A DNA stretch of 64,000 bases from Yponomeuta sedellus (GCA_934045075.1 OW203726.1:3057535-3121534), one strand, 5' to 3'. Positions 19,735-30,964 are shown, counted from the stretch's first letter. A program made the numbers and translations. The notes: generated by a model not told the origin, from the sequence alone.

Positions 19735-19860
19735 GATTCGCAGTACTCATACCTAGTTCTATATGTAACGGGTCTAATCGCGATAGTTAATAATTAAGGT
19801 GCTATCGTTTTACCTAATAAATAATCGCGATTAGACTCATTTAATATACAACTACTCTTC
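19735..19860. repeat. Penelope-type family 2 foldback
   Basis: 'tgattcgcagtactcatac', 'acgggtctaatcgcgatag', then the inverted 'ttttacctaataaataatcg' and 'cgattagactcatttaatat': short inverted ends around a centre that lacks the TTTCGG block. Confidence 0.5.
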
Positions 19861-20282
19861 GCATGCAGTTTGAGATGTATTTGAAAAAGTATTTGAAAAG
19901 TGTTTCAGAGGAACGTGTTTATAAATATAACATTTAAATTTAACACTTAACACGAAAATTTATTGGATATTGTGCTGTGCATGTTTTTTTGTCTATTAAG
20001 TGTGACATGTTTTATAACTATTTTATTTTGTTATGACATTCTTATCTTAATATCTGTGACATGTATTATATCGTAATGTTTTAAATTTTGTGATTTTATA
20101 ATAAATATAACACTTGTTATCAAAGTCAACGTCAAGTCAAAGTCAAAAGAATAAATTAGGTCACTATAAAAAAAAATGTTCACTATAAAGGCCTATACCC
20201 AACAGTGGGCTCATTTCGATGATGATGATGATGATATAAACAATGTGTAATTAATGAACGTCAAAGCTGATAGTTTCACAAT
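19861..20282. other. No gene recognised
   Basis: AT-rich, with a (GAT)n stretch at ~20217-20235. Confidence 0.3.
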
Positions 20283-20445
20283 TAGATAGATAAAACATTT
20301 ATTTAACGACACAATACTAAAAACACAATGTAAAAACAAACAACATAAAACATAACATATTCACAGCTATACATATTCTCAAGTATTTGGCGAACACACA
20401 AACCAAAAGAAAAAAGTTACACGTTTATATCGCGATTTCATTTTG
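20283..20445 (-). repeat. LINE 3'-end-like repeat, copy 2
   Basis: Partner of 16790-16960. Confidence 0.6.
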
Positions 20446-20482
20446 AAGACAGGGCTTAAAGTATTGAGCCCCTAAAATGGCC

Positions 20483-20509
20483 CCGACTCAGCATGTGCTG
20501 CTGAGTCGG
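20483..20509. repeat. Perfect 11-bp-arm hairpin
   Basis: CCGACTCAGCA-TGTGC-TGCTGAGTCGG. Not obviously part of a known repeat. Confidence 0.7.
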
Positions 20510-20815
20510 AGCAATTTATAAATTATGTGGAGAAGACAGTAACACAGTAACTCCACATTTATTGTTTTCAAAGCAAATACTCTTTTGGATTCGTACTCTA
20601 AGTTCTTCTTATTTTTCTTCTGCCTAAGCGGTACAAAGACCCCTTTGAGAGGTTGGTTTTAATTAAACCGTACCGTTTAATTCCAGGCCGGGGTTTGCTA
20701 GGAATATTATTTTCTTGTACTCCTATTTAATTAGGCAATACAAGCAGATTCATGCGAACTTGACAATTTAACTTCGCTATTAACTAACGAGAAATAATAA
20801 TAACTTCCACTTAAC
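20510..20815. other. No gene recognised
   Basis: Unassigned. Confidence 0.3.
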
Positions 20816-21065
20816 ACAATAACTAATTTTAAAAACCTATTTAGAGCCTAAAAATTCCACCCATGCCGGGACTCGAACCCGCGACCTCTGGCTATCCATG
20901 CCAGATCCGTGGCCGGCACGGGTAGCCAGATCCATGGCTGGCACGGATAGCCAGAAGTCGCGGGTTCGAATCCCGGCATGGATGGAATTTTTAGACACTA
21001 AATAGCTTTTTAAAATTGTCTTTGGCACGGGTTAGTGCATTAAAAAGAATATAACAATAACTAAT
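20816..21065 (+). mobile_element. Foldback TFR insertion, 12-bp TSD
   Basis: ACAATAACTAAT at 20816-20827 and 21054-21065. The left part is an inverted 3' half (ttaaaaacctatttagagcc, inverted B box); the right part is a direct 3' half with B box GGGTTCGAATCCC, then the linker ending 'gcattaaaaagaatata'. 'ggccggcacgggtagccaga' is partly duplicated at the junction. Confidence 0.85.
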
Positions 21066-21727
21066 CTTGTCCCGAGCCTTGATACGTACTTATATTATTT
21101 GGTTTTGACCGGATGAACTTAATAGGCTTTACGTCGGAAGAGTCCGACCTGGCCTTAGAGTCTGATACTTATATAGTTTTACAATTGAATGGTACAAGAA
21201 TGAACATATTTGTTACTTGCCTGAATTTGGTAGTCTACAAATCAATAGGAGTACAATGTCATTCCAGGGGTATAATCCGTGCAAATTGAATAAGCGTCTC
21301 TCATGAAGAAGATCGAATCGCGCGAGGCGCCGAGTTGAGTAGCACGGGTTACCAATGCAATGCGATTGGTTACTAGACTACCGATAGTGTAAATGAAACG
21401 ACCATTACCGAACTAATACGACTCAATTGAACAACTGTGCATTTTTGAGATTCGCCCCTCGGGTTTCACGTACACATCGAAGATGGCGGGGCGGCCTGTA
21501 TTCTTTCCGGTATGGTGCGAGGTGGCTGGAGACAGCAAGAGACGGGGTCTATTACCTAGCAGTGGGTCCCAAAAGAGGCCAAGTAAAAAACACCATTCTA
21601 TGCTAAATAACTAACGGTGATAAAGCATCGTGAGTTAACCTGAGTAAACACGTCATTGTACATTCCATTTTCAACCTTAAATTTACTTCATTGCAGGCTT
21701 TTACTTATTTCATTTACAAATTTTGTC
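21066..21727. other. No gene recognised
   Basis: 'ggaagagtccgacctgg' at ~21140 echoes the repeat at 11450 and 33655. 21290-21560 is moderately GC-rich and unassigned. Confidence 0.35.
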
Positions 21728-22022
21728 ACTATTTTACTCTAAATAGTATAATCATGTGGGTACAGTGATATCGTTCCGATGTAAAACCTAACTGCAAAGT
21801 AGTCGGGGCTGTAGGTGATGCAATTTGCTTAAGCCAGATGTCGCTGCCTGTACGTAATACAGAGAATAGTGTAAAGAGGTTCGAAATTTCACTGATGCCG
21901 GTGAGTCGCCCATTGGCTCAATTGGTAGAGCGCTGGCACGGATAGCCAGAGGTTGCGGGTTCGAATCTCGGCATGGGTGAAATTTTTAGCCTCTAATTAG
22001 GTTTTTTATACTATTTTACTCT
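21728..22022 (+). mobile_element. Full-length TFR monomer, 13-bp TSD
   Basis: ACTATTTTACTCT at 21728-21740 and 22010-22022 brackets 269 bp. The insert starts AAATAGTATAATCATGTGGG, runs through the body, tRNA-like domain (21908-21978) and ends TTAGGTTTTTT. No inversion and no linker, so it defines a core unit. Confidence 0.9.
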
Positions 22023-22319
22023 TTTATTATTAATGACACCTTTACAAAAAAAAAAAAACAGGAAGAGACAAACACAAACCCATTAGGCTATATTTAATTT
22101 ATATTTATACTTTATAATTTATTTGACTAAAAGGTTGCCACGATATGAATGGTAGCAGTAACCTCGACCAAAAAAAAACCTGAGTAAACCTTAACTTAGA
22201 ACTCTTTAATGTACACACTAGAAAATAGAATACTTTATAAATATAAGGCTTACATGTTATCTAAGTTTTGGCGTACACAATTCGCGGACTTATCGCTAAA
22301 AGTGTTATCGCCTGAGAGG
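22023..22319. other. No feature recognised
   Basis: AT-rich; A-run at ~22050. Confidence 0.3.
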
Positions 22320-22560
22320 CGGAGGTGGTTGGCACGCTTGGTAATTAAGCCCACGTAAATAAAGAAAAAAAATAAAATATTCCATCTCTGAGAGATGGTC
22401 TGTGCACTGCTATGCCATTTAATATATATGTAGACTACATAATAAACGAATATTAAAATAATAACCGCGACGGAAAATATCGTGACAAAACCGTAAGTCT
22501 TAACATAGGTACCTCAGCGCTTCCTATGGCCATATTTTGAGGCTACGTGAGAAAAGCTCA
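22320..22560. repeat. R3 repeat, rearranged
   Basis: 'ggttggcacgcttggtaatt', 'tctctgagagatggtctgtg' and later 'acctcagcgcttcctatggc' in diverged order. Confidence 0.4.
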
Positions 22561-22603
22561 GGTCTAACTCAATAAATAAAAGCGTTATTCTTTAACCACC
22601 ATC

Positions 22604-22668
22604 TCCACCAATCCGGACTTCACCCCCGTGGTGGAGTATGGCCTAACCTTCCTGCGATGCAGGAATTT
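22604..22668 (+). repeat. 5S-SINE fragment
   Basis: 'tccaccaatccggacttcac' to 'ccttcctgcgatgcagga'. Confidence 0.7.
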
Positions 22669-24091
22669 CCCTCGATGTCTTCAATCGAGTCGTCTAGGTG
22701 GCTTTATATTTAAAAAGGGTTGCCCCCCGCGCTGGCATCGCTGGCATCTGAAGACTTCCGGGGCCATGCCGTGAATCCCGCCGATGCTATGCACCCGAAA
22801 TACCCCCCGTAGCTGTGACTTATACAGGGTGTAACGAATTCTGCGTATACATCTGAGTATGGAGACTTTACGATTATACTAACAATACTTCGCGGAAATT
22901 TCGAAATGGCGGAAAAAAATAGTTTTTAAACATTAAAATTTATAGAACAGATTATATTTCAGATTTTTCTTCATAAAAACCAGTAAAATTAATTAATTTC
23001 ACGCAACACAATATATTTTTATTACATTGAAAGCTGATGAGAGCTTTCGTGAATATCCAATGATAAGATGAGATGAGAATATTCTTTTTAATAAAAAAAA
23101 GTGGCGTATTACAGGGACGTGTAGCGTGCGGGATGGGGGCTATTACACACGCGTGCTTTTTTTACCTTTACCGAACTCGTGCCTTTTCTTTCCCAACTGT
23201 CAAAATAATGTCTATTAAAAAGAAAAACCAACCATGGAGTTTTTACTAAAAAAAATCATAGAAGTTTTTATGAGCTACTAATTTGTTTCAATATCAGATT
23301 TAATGATTTGATTGAATGAGTTAAGTTAGGTTTCATTTTATCTCATTAAATATCATTTTCATTTCATATCAATAAAAAAATTCTTCTGAAGACTTGGCTG
23401 TATGGGCATAGTTCCCTTTGCCTACTAGAATGGGTGAAGAAAAAAAAATCTATGCTTATATTTTTTTACGGTTGGCGCCATTTCCCAAATATTTTTTCTT
23501 TATTAAATTGCTTATTTTTTTCGCAACTGTATTAAAAATAGTCGTTCAGTACACGTGCGGAACCGTCATTGCAACTTGTTCCGACTGGTGCTAATTTGCA
23601 TGGTGTAGTGCCTTAAGGATGTATACATATAAATTAATGTTTTAGTTTTACAAGAAAGTGTCCTCTATCTATCTATTAGTCTATAGTGTTCACGAAACTA
23701 TTCTTCTTCTTCAGACTATAATTATGCAGTCCTATTGCAGATCCAAAGTTTTATTTATTTTTTTAGGAAATAAAGTAACGGCGCTTATACGGTGCTCAAC
23801 AAAACTCATTCCGTATCCCGACAGCTATCCGGAACCAGAGAATTGCATTTCAACCTTCATCCCATCATATCGATTGCTCGCGGCAAAACAAACAGGCCTG
23901 CCGATGTCATGGCAACGTCATGCCAATTTGATGCATTACGCGACGCTGCACTCCCCACGGATATATAGCGAGGCGATGTGATGCAGAGACAGCCGAGCGT
24001 ACACTGGACAGCACAATCGATCTAAACACTGACTGTCTGAATTAAAATATGAACAGAGGCCCAATTATAAACATGACATGACATTTACGTA
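22669..24091. other. No gene recognised
   Basis: A GC-rich patch at 22720-22810 (CCCCCCGCG; CCGGGGCC), long A/T stretches, and a short (TTC)n plus 'agactataattatgcagtcc' at 23703-23745, a remnant of LINE family Y. ORF 23658-23981 is unrecognised. Confidence 0.4.
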
Positions 24092-24466
24092 GCTCTCGTG
24101 GCCTAGCCCAACCGAGTGATTGGACTCAATCACTTGAGTTAAGCAACAACAGGCGCGGTCAGGTGCAGGATGGGTGACCGTCCCGTGACTACCGCTAGTG
24201 GCATTTTTTCCGAGCGCTTCCGTGCTTCGCAAGGCACGTTAAGCCGTTGGTGCCGGTTGTCATGTAATGGCAGTCGTTAAGCCATGTCAGAGGCCTCATG
24301 GGCGGCTTGATAACTTCTGACAGTAAGTCCCGCTACTGTCTTACAATCCTCCACCAACCCGGACTTGACCCCCTTGGTGGAGTATGGCCTAACCTTCCTG
24401 CGATGCACGAAGGGACCCGTGCCCTAGCAGTGGGTACATACAAGGGTTGATATCGAATATCGAACA
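24092..24466 (+). mobile_element. 5S-SINE, full length
   Basis: 5S-like head with GTTAAGCAAC, GCGCGGTCAGGT and GGATGGGTGACCG, body, and TTGATATCGAATATCGAA end. No clear TSD. Confidence 0.85.
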
Positions 24467-24739
24467 TTTCATTCATTTCATTTTTATTTAAAACAATGTT
24501 TACCACAAAATGCTTAACTCGCGTCCGAAAACTTTATCAGCGCCTTTCCAGCATTTTCAGCTTAAGTAAAATGCTGCTCATTTTACTCATGTAAATTCCA
24601 CCTGACGGAGAAGTCACTAGTGAAATAAACACTCGTATGCATAAAACAACAGTGCCTTTGTAACAACGCTCATCCCTTTGTCGGGCTTATGAATTACATG
24701 GACAATCCAGCAGTTACCTGAAGTAGATGACAGTCAGAA
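24467..24739. other. No feature recognised
   Basis: Short inverted motif 'aaaatgctg/cagcattt' near 24545-24590; otherwise unassigned. Confidence 0.3.
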
Positions 24740-25060
24740 GACCAACTTATTGACATAAATTTGTGTTCAATGTTGCGTTGGTTTGGACATGTGGAGAGGA
24801 TGAAGGGAGAAAGATTGGCGAAACAAATATAAGCGAATGTGAGTGGAAGGGCTGGTAAGGGACGTCCCAGGTGGACATACATCGACCAAATAGGGAATGT
24901 ATTAGCAAAGGGGAAGACAAAAAGTACTCGGAACCGTCGTGCGTGCATGCCACGACTTATGAACGTTGATGAAGCGAAGGTGATCTGTCAGGATCGTGGC
25001 AAGTGGCAGTCCCTGGTCTCTGCCTACCCCTGTGGGATACGGACGTGAGGTTATGTATGT
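24740..25060 (+). pseudogene. RTE-type LINE ORF2 C-terminus, broken
   Basis: From 24774 the frame reads LRWFGHVERMKGERLAKQI, a stop (TAA at 24831-24833), then ANVSGRAGKGRPRWTY...RRACMPRL...VDEAKVICQDRGKW...SAYPCGI. This is the C-terminal part of RTE-type reverse transcriptase proteins, including the 'GRGRPR' and 'VDEAK' phrases. It ends just before the TTATG tail, which runs into the (TATG)n at 25052. A single in-frame stop inactivates it. Confidence 0.75.
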
Positions 25061-25176
25061 ATGTATGTATGTATGTATGTATGTATGTATGTATGTATGT
25101 ATGTATGTATGTATGTATGTATGTATGTATGTATGTATGTATGTATGTATATATGTATGTATGTATGAATATTGGT
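25052..25176 (+). repeat. (TATG)n microsatellite
   Basis: About 30 copies with one ATAT interruption, apparently grown from the TTATG tail of the adjacent LINE. The Met-Tyr-Val-Cys ORFs are artefacts of it. Confidence 0.95.
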
Positions 25177-25249
25177 TACTTAGTCCTGTGGTTCCTGTGG
25201 TTGTAGCCTCATAGTTGGGCCATTGAACGTATCAGGGGTTTGAGGTCAC

Positions 25250-25350
25250 TCCAGCCAGCCAATATCTTTCTCTCGTTCTCAAGGTTGTCTGGAAGAGATC
25301 ACTTTTAGAGATAAGGCCACCGTCTGTACTTTTAGGTTTAGAAATATAAT
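25250..25350 (+). repeat. LINE 3' end (family X)
   Basis: 'ctcaaggttgtctggaagag' and 'cttttagagataaggccacc'. Confidence 0.55.
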
Positions 25351-25377
25351 TTTTGTAATTTATTTTTTTATGAACAA

Positions 25378-25592
25378 CTAGCCTACCCAGCGAACTTCGT
25401 ACCGCCTACAATCGATTATTTAAGTTTTTTAATTTTTTTTCCTCCGACCGAACCAACCTCGTACTTCAAGGAATATTTAAAAAAAAGTATTAGCGAAATC
25501 GGTTCAGATGCTCTTGTGATTTGCGCCGCTTACCAACACATTTAGCGATTAATTTTAATAATTACAGAAAAGTATTTTCTATCTATCTATCT
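25378..25592 (-). mobile_element. Short Helitron-like element, copy 3 (reverse)
   Basis: Starts CTAGCCTACCCAGCGAACTT, the inverted CTAG end of copy 2, and runs through 'gcgaaatcggttcagatg' to a (TATC)n-like end. Confidence 0.55.
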
Positions 25593-25739
25593 ATCTTACC
25601 AAAAGGCCCGCAGTGCACCAATGTTACCGCTGGCCTCCCGAAGGAATTCCAGGATTTAATGTTTAATCGTTTATTTATTTATTGTGAGCCTAAGAATGTG
25701 TGGCATTTGCGACTACAAACGGAACTGTGAAGAAAAACA

Positions 25740-25925
25740 TCGTGAGGAAACCCGCGGCTTAGTTGCTTCCATGCGCATTGACTAGTCTGTCCTGTGGGCT
25801 TGACCGAATAAGCTGTCAGGATGGTATAGGTGCCGGGCAAGCCTATACCGTCTAAAAAACAATGTCCTAGCCACTGCAGCATCCGAGTGGTCTCTACACC
25901 CATCTAGTGTGAAGATCCCTTATAC
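25740..25925 (+). repeat. Dispersed repeat, pair of 5453-5585
   Basis: 'atcgtgaggaaacccgcgg', 'aagctgtcaggatggtatag', 'aagcctataccgtctaaaaa' and 'catctagtgtgaag'. Confidence 0.55.
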
Positions 25926-26049
25926 CTATATGCAAAAGGCCAATGTTAAGCATAATGTAATTATCATTATCATTATTTATTAGCTACTCTAATACATGAC
26001 TTAATATGGTTTACATTTAGTAATAAAATTGAAATTAAAATTGTAATTT

Positions 26050-26266
26050 AAGATAGAAACGATTATACTATTTTTAATTTTAATGCACTAACCTGTGCTT
26101 AGAAACAAATTTAAAAACCTATTTAGAGGCTAAAAATTTCACCCATGCCGGGATTCGAACCCGCAATTGGTAGAGCGCTGGCACGGATAGCCAGAGGTTG
26201 CGGGTTCGAATCCCGGCATGGGTGAAATTTTTAGCCTCTAAATAGGTTTTTAAATAAGATAGAAAC
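26050..26266 (+). mobile_element. Foldback TFR insertion, 11-bp TSD
   Basis: AAGATAGAAAC at 26050-26060 and 26256-26266. Left: inverted linker and tRNA-like 3' end. The junction falls inside the tRNA-like domain, then a direct tRNA-like domain from AATTGGTAGAGCGC to TAGGTTTTTAAAT. Confidence 0.85.
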
Positions 26267-26494
26267 ACCAAATATTACCTTGACAGGTGAACATATATCT
26301 ATCTTTCACTATTAAGTTTTATATATACGAAGGAAAGAGTAACAAACGACAATTATAAAATAATATTTTACAATACAAATCTTAAGTACATGTGATCATG
26401 TCAGAAACTAAATAGCTTCATACACTGCGGGCCGAAAGCAGCGGCTTACATTTTACATCCAGCGAACAGCCTGGATAAAACGATGACAATTAGT

Positions 26495-26766
26495 CAGTGC
26501 ATTAATTCAAAAACCTATTTAGAGGCCAAAAATTTCACCCATGCCGGGATTCGAACCCGCAACCTCTGGCTATCCGTACCAGCGCTCTACCAATTGAGCC
26601 AATGGGCGACTCACGGCATCAGTGAAATTTCGAACCTCTTTACAATATTCTCTGTATTACGTACAGGCAGCGACATCTGACTTAAGCAAATTGCATTACT
26701 TACTTAATGTTCCTTAGTACGGGTTAGTGCATTAAAAATAAAAATAGTGTAAACAGTGCATTAATT
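26495..26766 (-). mobile_element. TFR insertion with short direct 3' end, 13-bp TSD
   Basis: CAGTGCATTAATT at 26495-26507 and 26754-26766. The inverted part covers 3' end, tRNA-like domain (26537-26607) and body to 'gcaaattgcattactta'. A direct linker then ends AAAAATAGTGTAAA. Confidence 0.85.
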
Positions 26767-26939
26767 GTCAAGTTCTGATTTTTTTTTTGCCACAAAACGC
26801 GTGACTTGTGCCCGTAAGATTGCACGCCATCCAGGCAGAATGTAAGATTTTACTTTAAAATTAAAATAAAATAACTTTTATTATTAGCAGTTTGGCAAAT
26901 TATGTAAGTGTGGTTTTTTATGTCTTCTTTTGTTTGAAA
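26767..26939. other. No feature recognised
   Basis: Unassigned. Confidence 0.3.
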
Positions 26940-27115
26940 AAAATTGTATTTCTTAATGATTCGCGACACTCATACATAGTACTCGCCACTTCCGTCTACC
27001 CGAGACCAGGGCAACTGTAACGCTGCTGAAACGACATAAAATAAGGTAGTTAGTAAAATAAGATAGTTACGTTTTACCTAATAAATAATCGCGATTTCGC
27101 GAAATCGGGAATCGC
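26940..27115. repeat. Penelope-type family 2 repeat
   Basis: 'tgattcgcgacactcatac', 'cgagaccagggcaactgtaa', 'aacgctgctgaaacgacat' and 'gttttacctaataaataatc'. Confidence 0.5.
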
Positions 27116-27612
27116 GAAAAAAAAAAATGTTTTTTTGTTCAACTCCATCTCAACGCTGAAGACCCTCTCTATCGCCTATTTTGTATATATTTCATTACCT
27201 TGAAGGTGGCCTGTCGTTTTTCTGCTCCTACAACGAAATAATCTTCTGTGCCTACATCATCATTGTATTCTTTTATTACGCGAACAAAAAGGCCCCGCTA
27301 AAAAAAATACTCAGCGCCAGTGGAAAAAAATATAAAGAGTGAAAAAACTACAGGCTGTCCCGCAATTTCATTTTCTCTGCAGCGCTATAAAAATCTGGGT
27401 CAGGTGAGTGTAGGGTGGCCTTGTGTACGTGGGACTGAGGGTAAATAACGTTAAAATTGTCGTGGTAAGTGGAAAAACTTGGCTTGAACTTGAGACTTGC
27501 CACGAATAGTTGAAACTCTCATCCTTCCGATAGCGTATCTTGGAGGTTAAACAGGCCAAAAATAAAAACTCTAAAAACTATTAATCTACTACTGGTAAGT
27601 CGGGTGTATATA
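27116..27612. other. No gene recognised
   Basis: Unassigned; ORF 27368-27559 (minus) has no recognisable feature. Confidence 0.35.
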
Positions 27613-27797
27613 TCTATAATATAAAAGTGAATTGCTGAATGTGTTGATAAGCGGAAATCTCGAGACCAGCTGGACCGATTTTGCTGATTATTTTTTTAGA
27701 ATATTCTTTGAAGTACGAGGTTGGTTTTTACGGAGAGAAAAATAAAAAAAATAAAGAATCGAATGTTAGGCGGTACGAAGTTCACTGGGTCAGCTAG
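27613..27797 (+). mobile_element. Short Helitron-like element, copy 2
   Basis: 185 bp from TCTATAATATAAAAG to CTGGGTCAGCTAG, followed by T and preceded by A. TC...CTAG ends with A/T flanks and no TSD fit a non-autonomous Helitron. The 3' hairpin is weak (CGAA/TTCA). Confidence 0.6.
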
Positions 27798-27829
27798 TAA
27801 AATAGTAATAATAATAACTTCTACGCAAC

Positions 27830-28005
27830 ACAAACACTTGACCCGGTCCCAAACCAGGATACTCGGATATATATGGTAACCAAAGACATGAAAATACACC
27901 CAGACTGAGGCCATGTATACTAAACTACGTTAGAACGGCGGACACCAGTGGGAATCGAACCCACGACCTCTGTTTCAGAACGGGTATAAGTTAGACTATC
28001 GGGGC
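27830..28005 (-). repeat. tRNA-derived SINE, unassigned family
   Basis: Inverted B box GGGAATCGAACCC and an A-box-like 'taagttagactatcgggg' at 27950-28000, with a tail sharing 'aaccaggatactc' with 42080. Confidence 0.6.
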
Positions 28006-28029
28006 AGGCATGATACATAAATATTGTTA

Positions 28030-28145
28030 TCTTATCTTCGAATGATCCCAATTTTTAAATGGACACCTACATTGACTTGTAACGTTCATTAAGCCGTAGT
28101 TTTTGTGCTACTTTGAATAAAATCTTTTCACTTTATTTGTTAACC
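28030..28145 (+). repeat. LINE 3' tail (family Z)
   Basis: 'aaatggacacctacattgac', 'gttcattaagccgtag' and 'ctactttgaataaaatcttt', the 3' UTR of the LINE at 43840-44205. Confidence 0.65.
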
Positions 28146-28620
28146 TTACTCAAACCACTATCTTCTTGTCACCCTACGTTAGGAAGTGGGCTAGTATTCT
28201 GTTATCTGGGCTAGCGAGCGCCCTGCATTATGCTGCAACACGGCCACGCCGCCACGCTCGCACGTAGCGCGTTTTTAAAAGCCTTCGGCTATGACCTAAC
28301 CTGAAAAGTGGCGATACGTTATCCTTCTAAAACCCTATGTGCTCAAGTGATCACAAAATAAATTGTGGTTTTCAAGGTCGGGCCTTACGAGGAAGCGATC
28401 ATCATCTTCATGGTCTCGAAAGGGGCCACTGATGAAAATTTCCATTGAGAAAAGATCGTGAAAAGTAACAAAATTTGAGCCCAAAAATATTAAAAGTGTT
28501 AACTAGCAATTTACAAGTTCATTAAAAAAAATGCCTGAAAACGATGTATCTCTCACACAATATAGACAATAAGATAGTAAATAATAAGCGAAAGGCCCAT
28601 AGTCATACAAAAAAAAATTA
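28146..28620. other. No gene recognised
   Basis: Contains a GC-rich patch at 28200-28275 (ACGGCCACGCCGCCACGCTCG). Unassigned. Confidence 0.35.
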
Positions 28621-29530
28621 CGAGTGGACAGGTGAACGATGGATAGACTATCGGATTGACGAATATACAGACAATCGAATAGACCGACGAATGGATATAT
28701 GGATAGCCGGATGAAAGAACCGAGGAACGGGTGGACGAACGGACAAATAGAGGGACCGATGAACAGGTAGACGAGCGGATAGACGAACGGATTATTGGAG
28801 GGACCGACGAACGGATAGACAAACAGTCAGATGGAGGGACTGCCAAACGGACAGTCAAAGAGACAGACGGAGGTACCGCTAAACGGGTAGACGAACGGAG
28901 AAAAAACGGACTGATGGAGGGACCGACGAACTCGTGGATGAACGGATTAATGGAGGCACCAACGTTCTGACAGACAAACAGACAAACGGAGAGTACGCCG
29001 AAAGGGTGGGCGAACGGATAGATGAACGGAGAAAAGAACGGACTGGTGGAGGGACCGACGCACAAACAGAGAAACAGACAGATGGAGAGACCGCCGAAAG
29101 GATGGACCAACGGAGAAAAGAACGGACTGATGGAAGGACCGCCAAACGGGTGGACGAACGGATGGACGAACGGAGAAAAAAACGGACTGATGGAGGGACC
29201 GCCAAACTGGTGGACGAACGGATTAATGGAGGGACCGACGAACGGATAGACAAATAGACAGATGGAGGGACCGCCGAACTGGTGGACGAACGGATTAATG
29301 GAGGGACCGACGAACGGACAGACAAATAGACAGATGGAGGGACCGCCGAACTGGTGGACGAACGGATTAATGGAGGGACCGACGAACGGACAGACAAATA
29401 GACAGATGTAGGGACCGCCGAACTGGTGGACGAATGGATTCATGGAGGGACCGACGAACGGACAGACAAATAGACAGATGGAGGGACCGCCGAACGGTTG
29501 GACGAACGGATGAACAAACTGCGAATAGAC
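28621..29530 (+). repeat. ~0.9-kb minisatellite, 36/72-bp period
   Basis: Degenerate units built on GACGAACGGA and TGGAGGGACCG. At 29229-29520 the higher-order unit is 72 bp (two 36-bp halves, GACCGACGAACGG and GACCGCCGAACTGG), repeated about four times with few changes; leftward it decays. Because 36 is divisible by 3, long frames stay open on both strands (28553-29443 minus and others). I do not regard these as genes. Confidence 0.9.
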
Positions 29531-29574
29531 AACAAAAGAACCACCTTCTCCACGTCACCTGTTGGTTGGCTAGA

Positions 29575-29899
29575 ATAAAATACTATTTAGTATTAAGCCC
29601 GCCAATTGTACAATCTTTACAGGTACAATAAAGAATTTAATAATAATAATAACTTATAAGGATACCGTATTTTCATTTTTAAGTACGGATAAGTAAAAGG
29701 TACCGTATCCATCTGTTTTTATAGTCTGAGGTCTAAATTAACGTTAGACTCTTATGGGCTGTTGTTGTGTTCCATCTCGTTCTTGCTAGTCTTTAGCCTC
29801 CATCGCATTATACAGTTGCCGCTGCTGTAGAGCGTTGTGACTTTTGCTGTTAGAGCTTAAAGCACAATACATTGAAAACAATTAATGCTTAGTTTTCGC
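29575..29899. other. LINE-tail trace, otherwise no feature
   Basis: 'ccgccaattgtacaatcttt', 'acaataaagaattt' and (AAT)n at 29575-29655; the rest is unassigned. Confidence 0.4.
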
Positions 29900-30060
29900 T
29901 TACTTTCAAAACATCGTGAGGACACCTAAGTGTCTGAGGTTTTACATCAGCGCTTGAAATTGTCGATCAGTGTTGGGCACACTTAGTAACCCATAGTCTC
30001 TCTTTCCGAGAGAAGACCTGTGCACTGCGGTGAGACGCAGGTATAATAAACTACATAAAA
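29900..30060. repeat. R3 repeat
   Basis: 'acatcagcgcttgaaattgt', 'cagtgttgggcacac', 'tccgagagaagacctgtgca'. Confidence 0.5.
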
Positions 30061-30408
30061 AAATCTTGATAAAACTTTTCTTAGGTATATTAAAATTAAC
30101 ATGCTACTCTTCACGTACGTATGTAACGACTTTAAAACAAATATGTTCAAAATTTATATACAATTTAAATTGTATATCTTTGGCATCTACACCTCGTGCT
30201 TTTTCAAGAATCAAAATTAGTTTTTGTGCACTTCGACATGGGTAACAGTTCCATTGACATCACCAAATCTTACCTTTTAAAACAGGTGCACTCATATACC
30301 AGCAACAAATCCGAATTAATACATCACATTTTACAACGACTGCCTTAACTGTATGATATCATCATCAAAACGAAATAGGTGCATGTCTAATAATTTTGTC
30401 AATTGCCA
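30061..30408. other. No gene recognised
   Basis: Unassigned AT-rich DNA. Confidence 0.3.
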
Positions 30409-30792
30409 CACATATAATCGTTATCAACCCTTGTATGTCCCCACTGCTGGGGCACGGGTCTCTTCCTACCCCGCAGGAAGGTTAGGCCATACTCCACCAC
30501 GGGGGCCAAGTCCGGGTTGGTGGAGGATTGTAAGACAGTGGCGGGCCTTACTGTCAGAAGTTATCAAGCCGCCCATAAGGCCTCCGACATGGCTTAACGA
30601 CTACCATTACATGACAGCCGGCACCAACGGCTTAACGTGCCTTGCGAAGCACGGAAGCGCTCGGAAAAATGCCACTAGCGGTAGTCACGGAACGCTCACC
30701 CATCCCGTACCTGACCGCGCCTGTTGTTGCTTAACCAAGTGATTGATTCCAATCACTCGGTTCGCCTAGGCCACGAGCGCTTCACATATAAT
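30409..30792 (-). mobile_element. Full-length 5S-SINE, 10-bp TSD
   Basis: CACATATAAT at 30409-30418 and 30783-30792. The reverse-strand insert of 364 bp has its 5S-like head at the right (inverted GTTGCTTAAC, CTCACCCATCC) and its 3' end 'cgttatcaaccc' at the left. The 129-codon ORF here is SINE sequence. Confidence 0.85.
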
Positions 30793-30837
30793 AATATTAT
30801 TCAATAGCACAATATGCCATAGATTCTTAGAAACTAT

Positions 30838-30960
30838 AAAAAACAATAGATAGATAGAATATTATTTACTCTATGTACACCAGGAATCACATAGGAGACT
30901 TAAACAATAACAAATTATACTACATTTGGCGCACTTATTACTATTGTTGTTAAAGAGACA
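30838..30960 (-). repeat. LINE 3' end (family X) with (TAGA)n
   Basis: 'atagatagatagaatattat' then 'tgtacaccaggaatcacata' and 'acatttggcgcac'. Confidence 0.55.
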
Positions 30961-30964
30961 TGAA

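Noticed and set aside
24996..25214. Met-Tyr-Val-Cys repeat ORFs
   Set aside because: Translation of the (TATG)n microsatellite.
28553..29443. 296-codon minus-strand ORF and overlapping long ORFs
   Set aside because: Produced by the 36-bp minisatellite; both strands are open in several frames and the peptide is a low-complexity echo of the repeat.
30353..30742. 129-codon ORF; similar ones at 60109-60513 and 8672-8941
   Set aside because: All lie within 5S-SINE copies and read the SINE body.
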